64,000 nucleotides of DNA from NCBI GenBank assembly GCA_025526915.1, contig JAHLKH010000100.1, positions 32,135-96,134 on the forward strand, read 5' to 3'. Below are positions 11,577-22,098 of the stretch, in pieces. The stretch comes from Entophlyctis helioformis. Lineage: Eukaryota > Chytridiomycota > Chytridiomycetes > Chytridiales > Chytriomycetaceae. Position numbers and translations under genes: made by a program. A model generated the notes under the pieces. That model saw only the letters and a program-made list of their open reading frames with translations. It was not told the DNA's origin and did no database searches. The stretch's first letter is position 1. Every line of letters begins with the position of its first letter.

Positions 11577-12427
11577 TCAGCCCTGGTACTTGCGCAGGTT
11601 CTGCAGATCGTTGAGCAGGTTCTGCAGCTCGTCATCCGTCCGGACCTCGCGCGCCAGACTGCCCACCACAGCGCGCATGTCAGCCATCAACAACAGTCCA
11701 ACACGGACACGCGATCGCCGGGGCTGGCTGGCGCGAAGTCAGCACGCACCTTGGAATAAGGATCTTGGCTTCTTCGGCAGTCTCGCAGCACAGGTTGGCG
11801 AGCTGCGCCATCTCAAACTGGTGGAACTGCTCGTCGGGGAACAACCTGGACAGGCAGATCGATCAATCCATCGGCCGGTCAATCCATCGGCCGGTCAGTC
11901 CAGTCAGTCAGTCCGGTCAGTCGAACCAGTAGAGTCCAGACGCCAAGAGACTCACGATCGGATCTCCTTGACCGTCTGCTTGTTGGTGAACCGAGAAAAC
12001 TGCTGGCAGTAGTCAATCGTCTTTTGCATGACGCTGCCGTCGCCCACACCCCGCCACACGAGTTGAAGCGTCAGTCTGTGCCAGGTCTGCCCCTCGTCTC
12101 CAGCAGGCGGGGGCATCGGACTCACTCGGAGATGCTGCCGTCGCCCGACTCTTTGCGCTTGCGGTCCTTGGCGACTTCGAGCAGCACTCGCACCTCTGAG
12201 ATGAGCAGGCACTGGACATCCTGGAACTCTGTGGGCGATGCCGTTCAAGTTGTGTCGTCAGCGTCGTCGTCGGCGTCGTTGTCAAAGTCGTCGTCGTCAG
12301 AGTCGTCTTGGCTGGCATGCCCAGTTGTGGTGAGACAGCCAACCGAGCGGCACTTGCCTGTGCCAAACTTGACCTGGTTGGCGTCCTCCTCTTCCAGCGC
12401 CTGCCTCCTTCGTCGTGTGGTTGCCAT
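11577..12427 (-). CDS. RPB4: RNA polymerase II subunit Rpb4
   Basis: Five exons on the minus strand, 12358-12427, 12126-12228, 11956-12033, 11750-11845 and 11577-11658, join in phase to 142 residues. The Rpb4 core is clear: EFQDVQCLLISEVRVLLE, the helix QKTIDYCQQFSRF, MAQLANLCCETAEEAK, then LIPSLAREVRTDDELQ and the C-terminal LNDLQNLRKYQG. These match the conserved Rpb4 fold, which with Rpb7 forms the polymerase stalk used in initiation, mRNA export and decay. Length is typical for fungal or animal Rpb4. The first intron appears to use a GC donor (CAG-GCAAGT). The gene shares a divergent promoter with the decayed region that starts at 12664. Confidence 0.9.
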
Positions 12428-12529
12428 GGCTCTCTGGCTGTCTGTCTGTCGGTCCGTCTGTCTGTCGGTCGGTCGCTGGGTGCTGCCTGTGGCCTCACGT
12501 CCTCAACGAGATTGCAACAGCTCAAGGCC

Positions 12530-12650
12530 CGGTTCTCATACCATTACCCCTGGTGGAATCGCTCTGATTGGTTGTTCTTGGTGGAATCGCTCTGATTGGT
12601 CGATCCTGGTGGAGTCGCTGTGATTGGTCGATCTAGAGAGCCCTTGCGCG
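12530..12650. promoter_or_regulatory. Tandem 28-nt repeats carrying CCAAT boxes upstream of RPB4
   Basis: Three copies of a 28-nt unit (GGTGGAATCGCTCTGATTGG and variants) start near 12551, 12579 and 12608. Each contains ATTGG, the reverse of the CCAAT box bound by the HAP/NF-Y complex. They sit 120-220 nt upstream of the RPB4 start and face the start of the region at 12664, so they could act on both. Regulation is inferred from motif and position only. Confidence 0.5.
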
Positions 12651-12663
12651 GTGCTGACACTGC

Positions 12664-14661
12664 ATGATGCGAGCACAGCAACAGCGTGCCATGCCAGATC
12701 CAGACGCTGCTGCACTTGCCGCCCAACTGCACACAAGCAACAACGAGCCAAACAACAACGACGGCAACGCAGGCGACAGCACGGATATGGGACAACACTC
12801 GCTTGCTGGACGAGTCCTTTCAGGGGGACGGCGAGGCTCACTGCTCAAGGTGGCATGCAGCAGGCCGTCGAGCAGGCCATCCAGCAGAGCAGCGTGGTCG
12901 AGGCCGTCTGAGAGGCGTGCCCAACAAGGCGGGCGGACAGAAGGCAGGCTGCAGACAGGCAAGCGGGTGCGTTGACTCGCTGTCTGTCCAGGCATGCTCC
13001 ATTGCCCATCGACGACGACGGCACAGCAGTCTGACGGCCGTGTCTGTGTGGTCTTGGCACTGACTGCGTGCTTGTCTGATGGCTCCAAACAGCAACAAGA
13101 GACGTTGGCAAGACGGCCGTGGGCAGGGCGATCTGGTTGTTGTTCAAGAGGACAGCGAGAGCGTTGGCATCGCAGGACCAAGCTGCCTGGTGCATTCCGA
13201 CTGCGACATGGGATACAGCAGCCGCAGATGAGCAGCCACTGAGACGTGCTCAATGGATCGATCCTTGGAGTTGGCTGCAGGAACTGCTTGCTGGACAGCT
13301 GGATTGGCATGCCGACTTGGATGCCAAACTCGACAGTGGCAGCACACTCGATGAGCAGCACACTCGACGACACTGATCCAGACGAGATTGGTGAGGAGGA
13401 CGCGAGTGCTGGCAGGCGTGTCTGGCCACATTGCACTTGGTGCGATGGCATCTTGGATGCGATCCACTGAGCAGCAACTGGAGTGGCCAGACAGACAGAC
13501 CAAGCACTCTCGATTCATTCAACAACCACAACGACGATGATGGCGACGGTCCTGACGATCCCAGTCTTGCATGCACTGTGTTTGTTGACAAGGACGATCC
13601 AGAGCAGAGGGGCGATGCAGGCAGTGCGCCAACGGCCAACCTGTCCATGGACCAGCTGGCCAGTCAGGCAACACCAACTGCATCGCACTGGGTCACAATG
13701 AAGATGCATATCAGGGCGATTGTTGGATGCAATGGGACATTGACTGAGAAGACGACACTCGGAGAGAGACTCGCTGCAATGCGGCTCATGACACGCAGAG
13801 TGATGCTGCACGGTGCATGTCAAGCTGCGCACTGAGTGGCATCACATCAATGACTGTGCCAGCAACACACGACCGCATCTTGAACGCCTGGCTGTTGGCT
13901 GTGCTTGCTATTCCCTCTATGGCTGTTGGACAGTGGGCGGCGAGTGCCAGGCTGCTCGCTCTCTATCCACTCACTCTCTGTCTGTGTCGGCAATGAAAGT
14001 TCAACTCCGCCAGACGCTCCGATTCTTTTCTCGTAAACGCAGATACAGACGCAGCAGCATGACGGTCGCCGGCTTGTTGAGGGTGCTCAAGCTAGGCAGG
14101 GCTGTATGTGTCTACAGTGCTGCCTGGACCCTGTGCCAGGTCTTGCAGGCTATGCTGCAACCGCTGCTGCCACAACAGCCGCCACTGCAACAGCCGCCGC
14201 CGCAACAGCAGACTGCAACAGCCGCAACAGCAACAGCCGCAACAACAACAGCCGCAACAGCAACAGCCGCAACCACCCAGTTCAGCGGGATGCTGCACGT
14301 TGACGTGCTAAGCGTCTTCTTCTCGCAGCTAGTCGCCACAGCCGCCATCAGCATGCCCGACTCCATTGACAGCTGGAAGGACATCGTCCAGCCAGCTTTT
14401 CAGCTGTTCATGGCGTCGGTCGGCGACGGCCACACCATCAAATTCCATGTGGATGGTCGCCGCGGAGACGCGGGAATCAAGATTGTGCACTACAGCCGCG
14501 CTCACAACATGCTGCATGCGGCGGTCAAGGTCCTGCGGTATGCGTTCCGCCGCCAAGAGTATCAGCAGACGGGATCACTTTCAAAGTAAGTTTGCTACTC
14601 TCTACTGTGTGGCTGCCATGCTGACTATCTTCTGCTGCTTGCCATCAGGGACGAGATGTAT
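12664..14661 (+). pseudogene. Decayed or frameshifted gene of unknown function, cut by an LTR
   Basis: Coding-like pieces occur in different frames: an Asn/Asp-rich start (12664), a Trp/Leu-rich piece (about 13119-13376), an acidic piece (13480-13680) and a longer Ala/Thr/Gln-rich frame (13813-14585). The best-preserved end segment (14290-14585) includes SWKDIVQPAFQLFMAS and KVLRYAFRRQEYQQ. It is followed by a good intron (14586-14648) and only 13 nt of the next exon before an LTR begins at 14662. I do not recognise a family. It looks like a gene whose 3' part was lost at a retroelement insertion, with several frameshifts upstream. Assembly errors may add to the damage. Confidence 0.35.
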
Positions 14662-14788
14662 TGTAACGGATGCTCGGTCGCGGTCACGTGATCCACGTGA
14701 TCCACGTGACCGGACAGACATTGTCGGGCCGCACTGGCCGCTCTGGTTTCCCCCGTTCTTGCAGTCGTCTGCCCGCCGTTCCCCTGCG
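14662..14788 (+). mobile_element. Truncated LTR, chromovirus LTR family 1
   Basis: It starts TGTAACGGATGCTCGG and matches the first half of the LTRs at 18791, 20439 and 21625, including three CACGTG palindromes spaced 9 nt apart. It is cut off where a second LTR (family 2) starts at 14789. Confidence 0.75.
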
Positions 14789-15107
14789 TGTAACGGATGC
14801 CGCCGCAGTCCCGTGGTCACGTGACCTGCTGGCGTTGATCTGGACGCGCCTTGCCCGGACTTGGCTTGGCCCTGTTGTTGTAGTCGTATCCAAGCCGTAA
14901 GCCTGTATACTCACTGCCCCTCTGCCACCAGGTCTGTGCCTGTGTCTTAATGAAGTCGTATCCAAGCCGTAAGCCTGTATACTCACTGCCCCTCTGCCAC
15001 CAGGTCTGTGCCTGTGTCTTAATGAAGTCGTATCCAAGCCGTAAGCCTGTATACTCACTGCCCCTCTGCCACCAGACGGCCAGCCGCTCTCGACTAGGAC
15101 AGTTACA
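14789..15107 (+). mobile_element. LTR, family 2, with three 72-bp internal repeats
   Basis: It begins TGTAAC and ends GTTACA, a perfect 6-bp terminal inverted pair. It contains three copies of a 72-bp unit starting at 14883, 14955 and 15027. It probably served as the 5' LTR of the gag-pol remnant that follows. Its internal repeat is related in layout to the 75-bp repeat of family 1 LTRs. Confidence 0.7.
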
Positions 15108-15167
15108 ACAACAACCAACGCCACCGACGCCGCCAGCCGCCGTTACCTGCGGCGTCGAATTCTTTCT

Positions 15168-17108
15168 GTGCCCATGGGCCTGTCTCGCACACCCACCCCT
15201 GGCGCCGGCCCTGCCAGCACTGCGGCCGACGCCGACCCGGATGCCAACAGTGCCTTGTATGTCTCGCCAGCACCTCATTCACCGACGAGCCGTCACGCCT
15301 CCTGCAGGGGTTTACAGGTAACTCTACCATCTGGGCTGATAGCCGCACGCGTGATTCTGGGCTTGGCTCCATGGCCAGCGGCATGTCTGCATCCCGCCTC
15401 CCTCAGGCTGGCTCTCGTGGCCGCCAGGGTGCTCCATCGGGCAATGCAACCTCTGCAGTGGCCTCCAGCACGCCCGCGTTTCGCCACTCCTCTGCCGCGC
15501 CTCTGGACGGCAGGGGTGCTCTGTTGGGCAGCGCGGGCGGCTCGCACGCCTTTCCTGTCCACTCTGTTGGCACCGCGTCCGCTTCTGTGCACCAGCCGCA
15601 GGATTCAGCCAGCGAGGACGTCTGGATCACACTGGACGACCACGCCACGTCGCTGTCGCGGTTCAGGACTCCATTGAGGACCTGCAATCCCGTCTGCAGG
15701 ACACCCACAAGCTGCTGGCCCAGCAGGCGGATTCCTTCTCCACGTCCGCCGCGTCCAATGAGGAGCGTCTGGCCGCTCTGTTCAAGTCCGTGTCTGACAA
15801 CACGACAGGCCGTGCGAAACCTGCAGACGCAGGCCACCAAGACCGTGGAATCGATGATCGCCCTTAGCAAGCAAGTTGCCTTGGCCCAGCAGTCTGCAGA
15901 CAAGGCGGTCGCTGCCACGGCTGCCTTGCAGGCGTCGCGTTGGCCCTCGCGATTGGGTCCTCGGTGGACGCACGCCTGCCAGCAGCCGCGGACGCCCGTG
16001 CACCAAACCTCGCCAAGGTTTTCACAGACTGCTTGGGTGCCAAGCAGGTACCATTCAGCGGATTTGTGATGACCAAAGGCCCGGCTCCCTCAGTCGACTG
16101 GAACGCCACTCACAAGAACCTCAAGCCATTTGTCATTGCAGTCGGCGGAGCATACAAGGAAGCCTGCACCACGGCCGGCGTCGACGCGATCCCGCTAGGC
16201 GCCATCTTCTCGCTACTGCTGCCTTACTTCTCTGGCCGCGCACTCGAGTTTGTCACCGCATGGCACGAGTCGCACTCTGCCGACGATGATCTGTTCACGT
16301 TCCCTCAGTTCCTCGCCGACCTCCAATCGCTCCACCGCAACCCAGAGCGGATTCGCAACCAAGCCGAAGGGAAGCTGGCGAGCCAGTTCAAGCCGACGCT
16401 GTGCCATGGCCGCGCCCCGCAGGATTGGATTCTGGAGGCCGAACCGCTGTTCAGCGACGCGGATACACGGACGACCGGAAGCTCAGATTCCTCCGTGCCC
16501 GCATCAAGGATCTGCCCCCAGGGAAGTTCAAGACGTATGCCGCCCTCCGCGACGCGTTCTTTGAGGATCACTCAGAGGCAGCCGAGCACGCCCTGGAGAC
16601 TGCCGCCGCCACCGCTCTGGCAGATGCCCACAAGGCCCTCGAGGCCCAGTCAAAGCCCAGCTCTGGCAAGACAGCTGCCGCGTCGCCCGCTCTTGGAGCT
16701 CCTCATCGCCCAAGGCTGCCACCCCCGCGCCTTTGGGCAGCAGCAGTGCGTCTGAGACGCGTAAGGCCGCCTCGCCTGCAGTGCCGGCCGACCGCCCGAG
16801 TCAGGACCGCGGTGGCCGATCGTCTGGTCACCGCCCGCCCCACTCTAAGGTCGGGCGCATCGCGGCAAAGGCCAAGGCACCGGGTACGTTCGCTCGCCCC
16901 CTCTGGCTCCTCCTGCTCCTGCGGCTAAGCACGCTTCGGCGGCTAAGCCTGCGGCCGGCGTAAGCCCAATGCTGACACCGAATCTCCATCGGTCCCTGCC
17001 CGTGACGACGGCGCACCAGCAATGGCTCCGGCTCGCAGTCGCTCGAAACCGTCTCGTCGTTCTCAGACGACGGGACGCAGTACAGCGACGCAGACGAAGA
17101 AGAGTGAC
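15168..17108 (+). pseudogene. Ty3/gypsy gag remnant
   Basis: Plus-strand frames pass through a Ser/Ala-rich N-terminus (ATG at 15371), then a coiled-coil piece (about 15660-15930, with Leu/Gln heptads). A capsid-like section follows at 15940-16480, with FPQFLADLQSLHRNPERIRN and the helix-rich segment before it. This resembles Ty3-type capsid of retrotransposon gag. The frame changes at least three times (near 15655, 15790 and 16475), so it cannot make a full gag as read. The Lys/Ser/Pro-rich tail up to 17108 has no clear zinc knuckle. Confidence 0.6.
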
Positions 17109-17163
17109 CATTGGTGGCTGTTGCGAATAAAAAGATGCCCTCTGGGCTCCCCGTTCGTCCTGC

Positions 17164-18790
17164 TTGCCCTGTTATGCCGCCGTCGCGGCTGAAGGAGGGG
17201 CACCTTGCCCCGTGACTCCGATCACCAAGCACCGGTGCACCTTCCCGGTGTTCCTGGACAATCGCAGCGCCAGTGTCCTGGTGGACACTGGCAGCAGCGC
17301 GAATCTGGTTGCTCGCCGTTGGTTGGATGCCAACGGCCTGCTCGCTGCTGCCCGGCCGTTCACCCGGCAGGCGGTGACTCTCGAGTTTGCCAACGGCAAC
17401 TTGCAGAGACTAGATTCGGAGGTCTACCTCACGCTGGCCGACAGATCAATGCGGTCAGCCAGGTGCGGTTCCTTGTCTACGATGGTGTGGATGATGTCAT
17501 CCTGGGCATGCCATGGCTGCGCACCACCGCGAAGGCGTCGTTCAACTTCCGTCGCGGCGTTTTCCGCTTCTCAACCGAGTCGCGCCCCGATGTGCACCAC
17601 ATCTGGCAGCACGAAGACGCTCCGCCGTCTGCTGCCCCCACAACCGGCCGCACTCTGACATCGTGGTTACCATGTCGGACATCCTCGCCCATCCGGACGA
17701 GTACGCGGAGCTGGTCTATGTGGATGACCTGCCTGAGGACCGTGAGGCAGCTGCTGATGCGCGCCTTCGCGTCGCGGCGCAAACGGCCTACCCCGGACGA
17801 GCTGAAGGAGAAGTACCCCTACCTTCCAGTCTGCCCGGACGAGGAGACGCAGAAGGCATTCATCGAGTACTACGAGGTCTGCTGCCCGCCGCAAGGCCGT
17901 GCGCACGACTCGGAGTTCGAGATCGCGATCCCTTTCATTAAGGATGCGCAGCTGCCGCCGCGTCGTGGCCTCAAGAAACTGAACCAGGATGCATCCGTAG
18001 CGCTCAAGAAGCAGCTGGACGAGTGGTACACCAAAGGTTACATCCGCCGCTCGTCATCGCCTTTGGGCGCCGGCACGCTCTTTGTCCGCAAGAAGGATGG
18101 TTCGCTGCGGTTGGTCATTGACTACGCGGCTTGAACAACATCTCGGTGAAGTTCCACAGTGCGATCCCGGAGATTGAGACCCTCCGCGATAACTTGGCAA
18201 ACAAACCCTTCCGCTCGATGCTTGACATTCGCGAGGGCTTCCTTAACATTCGTGTTAAGGCGGAGGACCAGTGGAAAACTGCGTTCTCCACCCAGTTTGG
18301 TCACTTTGAGTTCACGGTCATGCCTTTTGGGCTGACCAATGCTCTGGCTGTGTTTACACAGGCCATCCAGTCGACGCTCAATGAGCTGCTGGGCACGTGC
18401 GTCTCGGTGTACATGGATGACATCTACATCTACAGCGCGACGTACAAGGAGCATATCAAACACCTATGCACTGTTCTCAAGCTGCTACTGAAGGCTCAAT
18501 TGTACATTAAGCCGTCCAAGTGCATGATCCTGCAGCAGGACATTGAGTTCTGTGGTCACGTGCTCTCGCCCACTGGTTATTCCATTGCGCCAAAGCACTT
18601 GCAGGACATGGCAGCAGCGCCACACATCTCAAACACAACCACTCTGGCAACTTGGCTAGGTAAGCTTGTGTGGCTGAAGTCATTCATTGGTGGGCCGAAC
18701 CCTGCAAAGGCGTACGCCACCATGTGTCTGCCACTATACAAGCTGCTAGCCAAGAATGCCAAGTGGGAGTGGGGCCCTGCCCAAAAGCAG
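17164..18790 (+). pseudogene. Ty3/gypsy pol remnant: protease and reverse transcriptase
   Basis: An aspartic protease with the active-site VDTGSSANLV motif is followed by VILGMPWL. The reverse transcriptase has its N-terminal part (LPPRRGLKKLN; SPLGAGTLFVRKKDGSLRLV), the palm VMPFGLTNA and the catalytic YMDDIYIYS. A one-base deletion near 18125 breaks the frame just after VIDY. Another frame change lies in the protease (about 17435). Reverse transcriptase ends abruptly at 18790, where an LTR begins, so the connection, RNase H and integrase are missing. This is a dead copy. Confidence 0.85.
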
Positions 18791-19058
18791 TGTAACGGAT
18801 GCTCGGTCGCGGTCACGTGATCCACGTGATCCACGTGACCCACGTGACCGGACAGACATTGTCGGGCCGCACCGGCCGCTCTGGTTTCCCCCGTTCTTGC
18901 AGTCGTCTGCCCGCCGTTCCCCTGCGTGCATACTCACTGCCCCGAGACCAGGTCTGTGCTGCCTCCCAATGAAGTAGTCGTCTGCCCGCCGTTCCCCTGC
19001 GTGCATACTCACTGCCCCGAGACCAGCCGGCAAGTCCGTCTGGCGGCCCAGTACTACA
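18791..19058 (+). mobile_element. LTR A, family 1
   Basis: TGTAACGG...TACTACA, 268 bp. It carries four CACGTG palindromes near its 5' end (the other copies have three) and two copies of a 75-bp unit starting near 18902 and 18977. It interrupts the reverse transcriptase gene. Confidence 0.8.
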
Positions 19059-20438
19059 GCAAGAACCCAACTTTTTTTTTGGTCGGGGCAGCATTGGTGA
19101 GCTTGGCTGGACATCCTCGCCGCCTCTGCTGCCTCGGCTGGAACCAGGGCCTGCTGGCGGTCGGCAGTCTTGCCACCCAGGCCCTGCGGAGTTGCGCCTC
19201 GAGTCTCGCACACTGGACGTCTTTGTCTCAACGCTCCTGTGCTCTCGCGGCATCCGCTTGTCAACACTTGCCGCTGTGCACCAGCGCACTTTTTTTTTTC
19301 ATGCGTCTTGGTCTGCAGCTGGCAGTGGGCTGTGTCGTCATCCACCCACCGGCTCTGGCATCCGATGCCTCTTTACAGCCGCCTCACACTCGCCTTCCGT
19401 TGCATGGTTCAATATCTGCCGGCATCAGCTCGCTCGCCAGCATCAGCTCCACCTGCTTGTCGCCGCATCTGCTTCTGGACATTGTCTCCAGGCATGCTCT
19501 GTGCCTCCTGTGAGAGGAGTTGGGGCGGGATCCACAGCCGATCACCACTTACACCCTCAACTGCACCGCTGCAACTTTCGTCAGCCGCCACAACCACGCC
19601 GATCAGTCCTGACCACATCTGGATCAGCACGTCAGTATCGGCATTCGCTTCAGCACGGCACGGCCTGCATCTGCCACAGCTGCATTGTCCGCCATATCAA
19701 CCACCACTGGATCGGCTTGTGCCTCGCTGCTTCTGCAGCACGATGTTCTCGTCGACGGGCGCGTTCATCACCTCGGCCTTGGCAGCATCAGCCGCCTCAG
19801 CCACCCAGCCGCCATTGGTCTCGCATCAGCATCCATCGGCCACAGCCTGCAGACACCGGCCCCAGCACGTTGCACATCTGTAGCTCAGCATCAGCTCCTG
19901 GACCGGGTATCCAGGCCATGCTCGGTGCCTCTTGCGAGAGGAGTCTGGGGTGGGATCCCTTTTGGATCGCCACTTGAACCCACACTGCGTCCCTGACCAG
20001 CCATCAGCCGCCACCCTACACCGTACGGCTCTGACCACATTCGGATCAGCTTACACCAACACGGCCACGCACGTCAGCTCGGTCACCACCGGCACGATCT
20101 CGCAGCTGCTTTTGCCTTTTCATCCTGATCGCCACACCATCCGGCTTGTCCACCTGTTCATGTGTCTGTTGACCATGTTCACCCTCTCGGCCCCGATCTG
20201 TCTACCTCTCCATCTCTTCCCCTTCCATCCAATCCATCTCTCCATCTCTGCCCCTTCCATCCACTCCATCTCTCTCTCTCTCTCCTTGTTGCTCTGTGCG
20301 CATGGTTCCCCGTCCTGTGTCCTTCGCGTCCATTGTTGCCCACACCTCTGCCTCTCGTGTGTGCAACGCCCATGCATCCTCTTAGTCGCTGTTCATCCAC
20401 TCTTCTTTCTTATGAGTGGCTGTCTACGCTGGGGGGAG
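19059..20438 (+). mobile_element. Degenerate internal region between two LTRs
   Basis: There is no recognisable gag or pol protein. Two related segments (about 19490-19535 and 19915-19960) share GAGAGGAGT...GGGATCC. The last 150 bp match the 3' end of the next element (shared CATCCTCTTAGTCGCTG and the GGGGGGAG polypurine tract at 20431). It looks like a non-autonomous or deleted element using the same LTR family. Confidence 0.55.
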
Positions 20439-20697
20439 TGTAACGGATACTCGGTCGCGGTCACGTGATCCACGTGATCCACGTGACCGGACAGACATTG
20501 TCGGGCCGCACCGGCCGCTCTGGTTTCCCCCGTTCTTGCAGTCGTCTGCCCGCCGTTCCCCTGCGTGCATACTCACTGCCCCGAGACCAGGTCTGTGCTG
20601 CCTCCCAATGAAGTAGTCGTCTGCCCGCCGTTCCCCTGCGTGCATACTCACTGCCCCGAGACCAGCCGGCAAGTCCGTCTGGAGGCCCAGTGCTACA
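20439..20697 (+). mobile_element. LTR B, family 1
   Basis: TGTAACGG...TGCTACA, 259 bp. It has three CACGTG palindromes and a 75-bp direct repeat. It is directly preceded by a GGGGGGAG polypurine tract, as expected for a 3' LTR, and directly followed by integrase coding sequence. Confidence 0.8.
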
Positions 20698-21624
20698 GTG
20701 CTCCTCAACGCTGAGGGCATCTCCTGGCCAGCGGACTCGCACTGCCCGCCGCTCACGGCCGCCAAGTGGCTCGGCCCCTTTGCCATCACCAGCCTGGACT
20801 CTGGTGAATCTGGCCTCAACTACACGCTCGCGCTGCCTGCCTCGCTGCACCGCATCCACAACGTGTTCCATGCCGACCGGATCTGCCCGTATGTCGACCC
20901 CCTGTCTGCACCCACCGGCCGCAAGGATGTGCCCTCAAGGCCTGACCCCGAGTACCATGCCGACGACGGCACGTCGGACAACTACGAGGTCGAGCGGATT
21001 GTCGACTCGCGCACTTATCGTGGCAAGATCGAGTATCTGGTCAAGTGGGTTGGCTATCCAGCCAATGACAACACATGGGTCCCAGCCGCCGACATGCGCA
21101 AGGCCCAGGACCTCGTCAAGGCGTTCCATGCTCGGCCGACCAAGGCACCTAAGGGCAAGGCGTCCAAACCGGCTCAGCCCACGCACGCGGCTCCTGCACC
21201 GGCTGCCCCTGCCCCCGCCACGGCGCCTGCCCCCACGCAGCCCAAGGCATCCAAGTCCTCTCGCCGCAAGCGCACTGCGCCTGCTCCTGCACCAGTGGCT
21301 TCTGCTCCAGCTGCAGCCACGCCTGCGGCACCTGCTCCGGCTGACAAGCCGATCGCACCTGCTGCACCCGCATCTCCCTCTCTCTCTCCATTGTTCCCTC
21401 CTCTCCCTCCTCCCTCTTCTCCTTCTTCCTTCTCTCTCTCTTCTCTTCCCCCTCTCAACCATCCTGCCCCACCTTGCCGCTCTGAGCGCACAGTTCCCCG
21501 TCCTGTGTCCTTCGGTCCATTGTTGCCCACACCTCTGCTTCTGTGTGTGCAACGCCCATGCATCCTCTTAGTCGCTGTTCATCCACTCTTCTTTCTTATG
21601 AGTGGCTGTCTACGCTGGGGGGAG
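20698..21624 (+). pseudogene. Chromovirus integrase C-terminus with chromodomain
   Basis: An open frame from 20698 encodes the GPF/GPY-type end of a Ty3 integrase (KWLGPFAITSLDSGESGLNY; LHRIHNVFHADRICPY). A textbook chromodomain follows (YEVERIVDSRTYRGKIEYLV; GYPANDNTWVPA), then a Pro/Ala-rich tail. Chromodomains direct integration to marked chromatin and define chromoviruses. Everything upstream of the integrase end is missing, replaced by LTR B. A polypurine tract (21617-21624) precedes the next LTR. Confidence 0.85.
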
Positions 21625-21884
21625 TGTAACGGATGCTCGGTCGTGGTCACGTGATCCACGTGATCCACGTGACCGGACAGACATTGTCGGGCCGCACCGG
21701 CCGCTCTGGTTTCCCCCGTTCTTGCAGTCGTCTGCCCGCCGTTCCCCTGCGTGCATACTCACTGCCCCGAGACCAGGTCTGTGCTACCTCCCAATGAAGT
21801 AGTCGTCTTCCCGCCGTTCCCCTGCATGCATACTCACTGCCCCTGCAACCAGCCGGCAAGCCCGCCTGGAGGACAAGTGTCACA
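21625..21884 (+). mobile_element. LTR C, family 1
   Basis: TGTAACGG...TGTCACA, 260 bp, with three CACGTG palindromes and a diverged 75-bp direct repeat. It ends the LTR cluster. The next 215 bases up to the stop of the minus-strand LRR gene show no feature. Confidence 0.75.
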
Positions 21885-22098
21885 CATGGATACGGGCCGT
21901 TGGCATCTTGTGGTTGATGCAAGCATGCCACACACCAGGCAGACAGCTAATCTTGTGCCATTGACTGTGGCAATGGCAATGCTGCTGGCAAACAGATGAT
22001 TATAGGCTTGCCAGTGATGAGCCTCACAAAGGTAGAGTCTATTGAAAGGCTGATTTGATTGATTGCAAAGAATTGCTGCTTCATCATTCACCAGAGTG

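Noticed and set aside
14789..15107. Three 72-bp repeats taken for another LRR exon array
   Set aside because: They lie inside an LTR with TGTAAC/GTTACA ends and encode no LRR.
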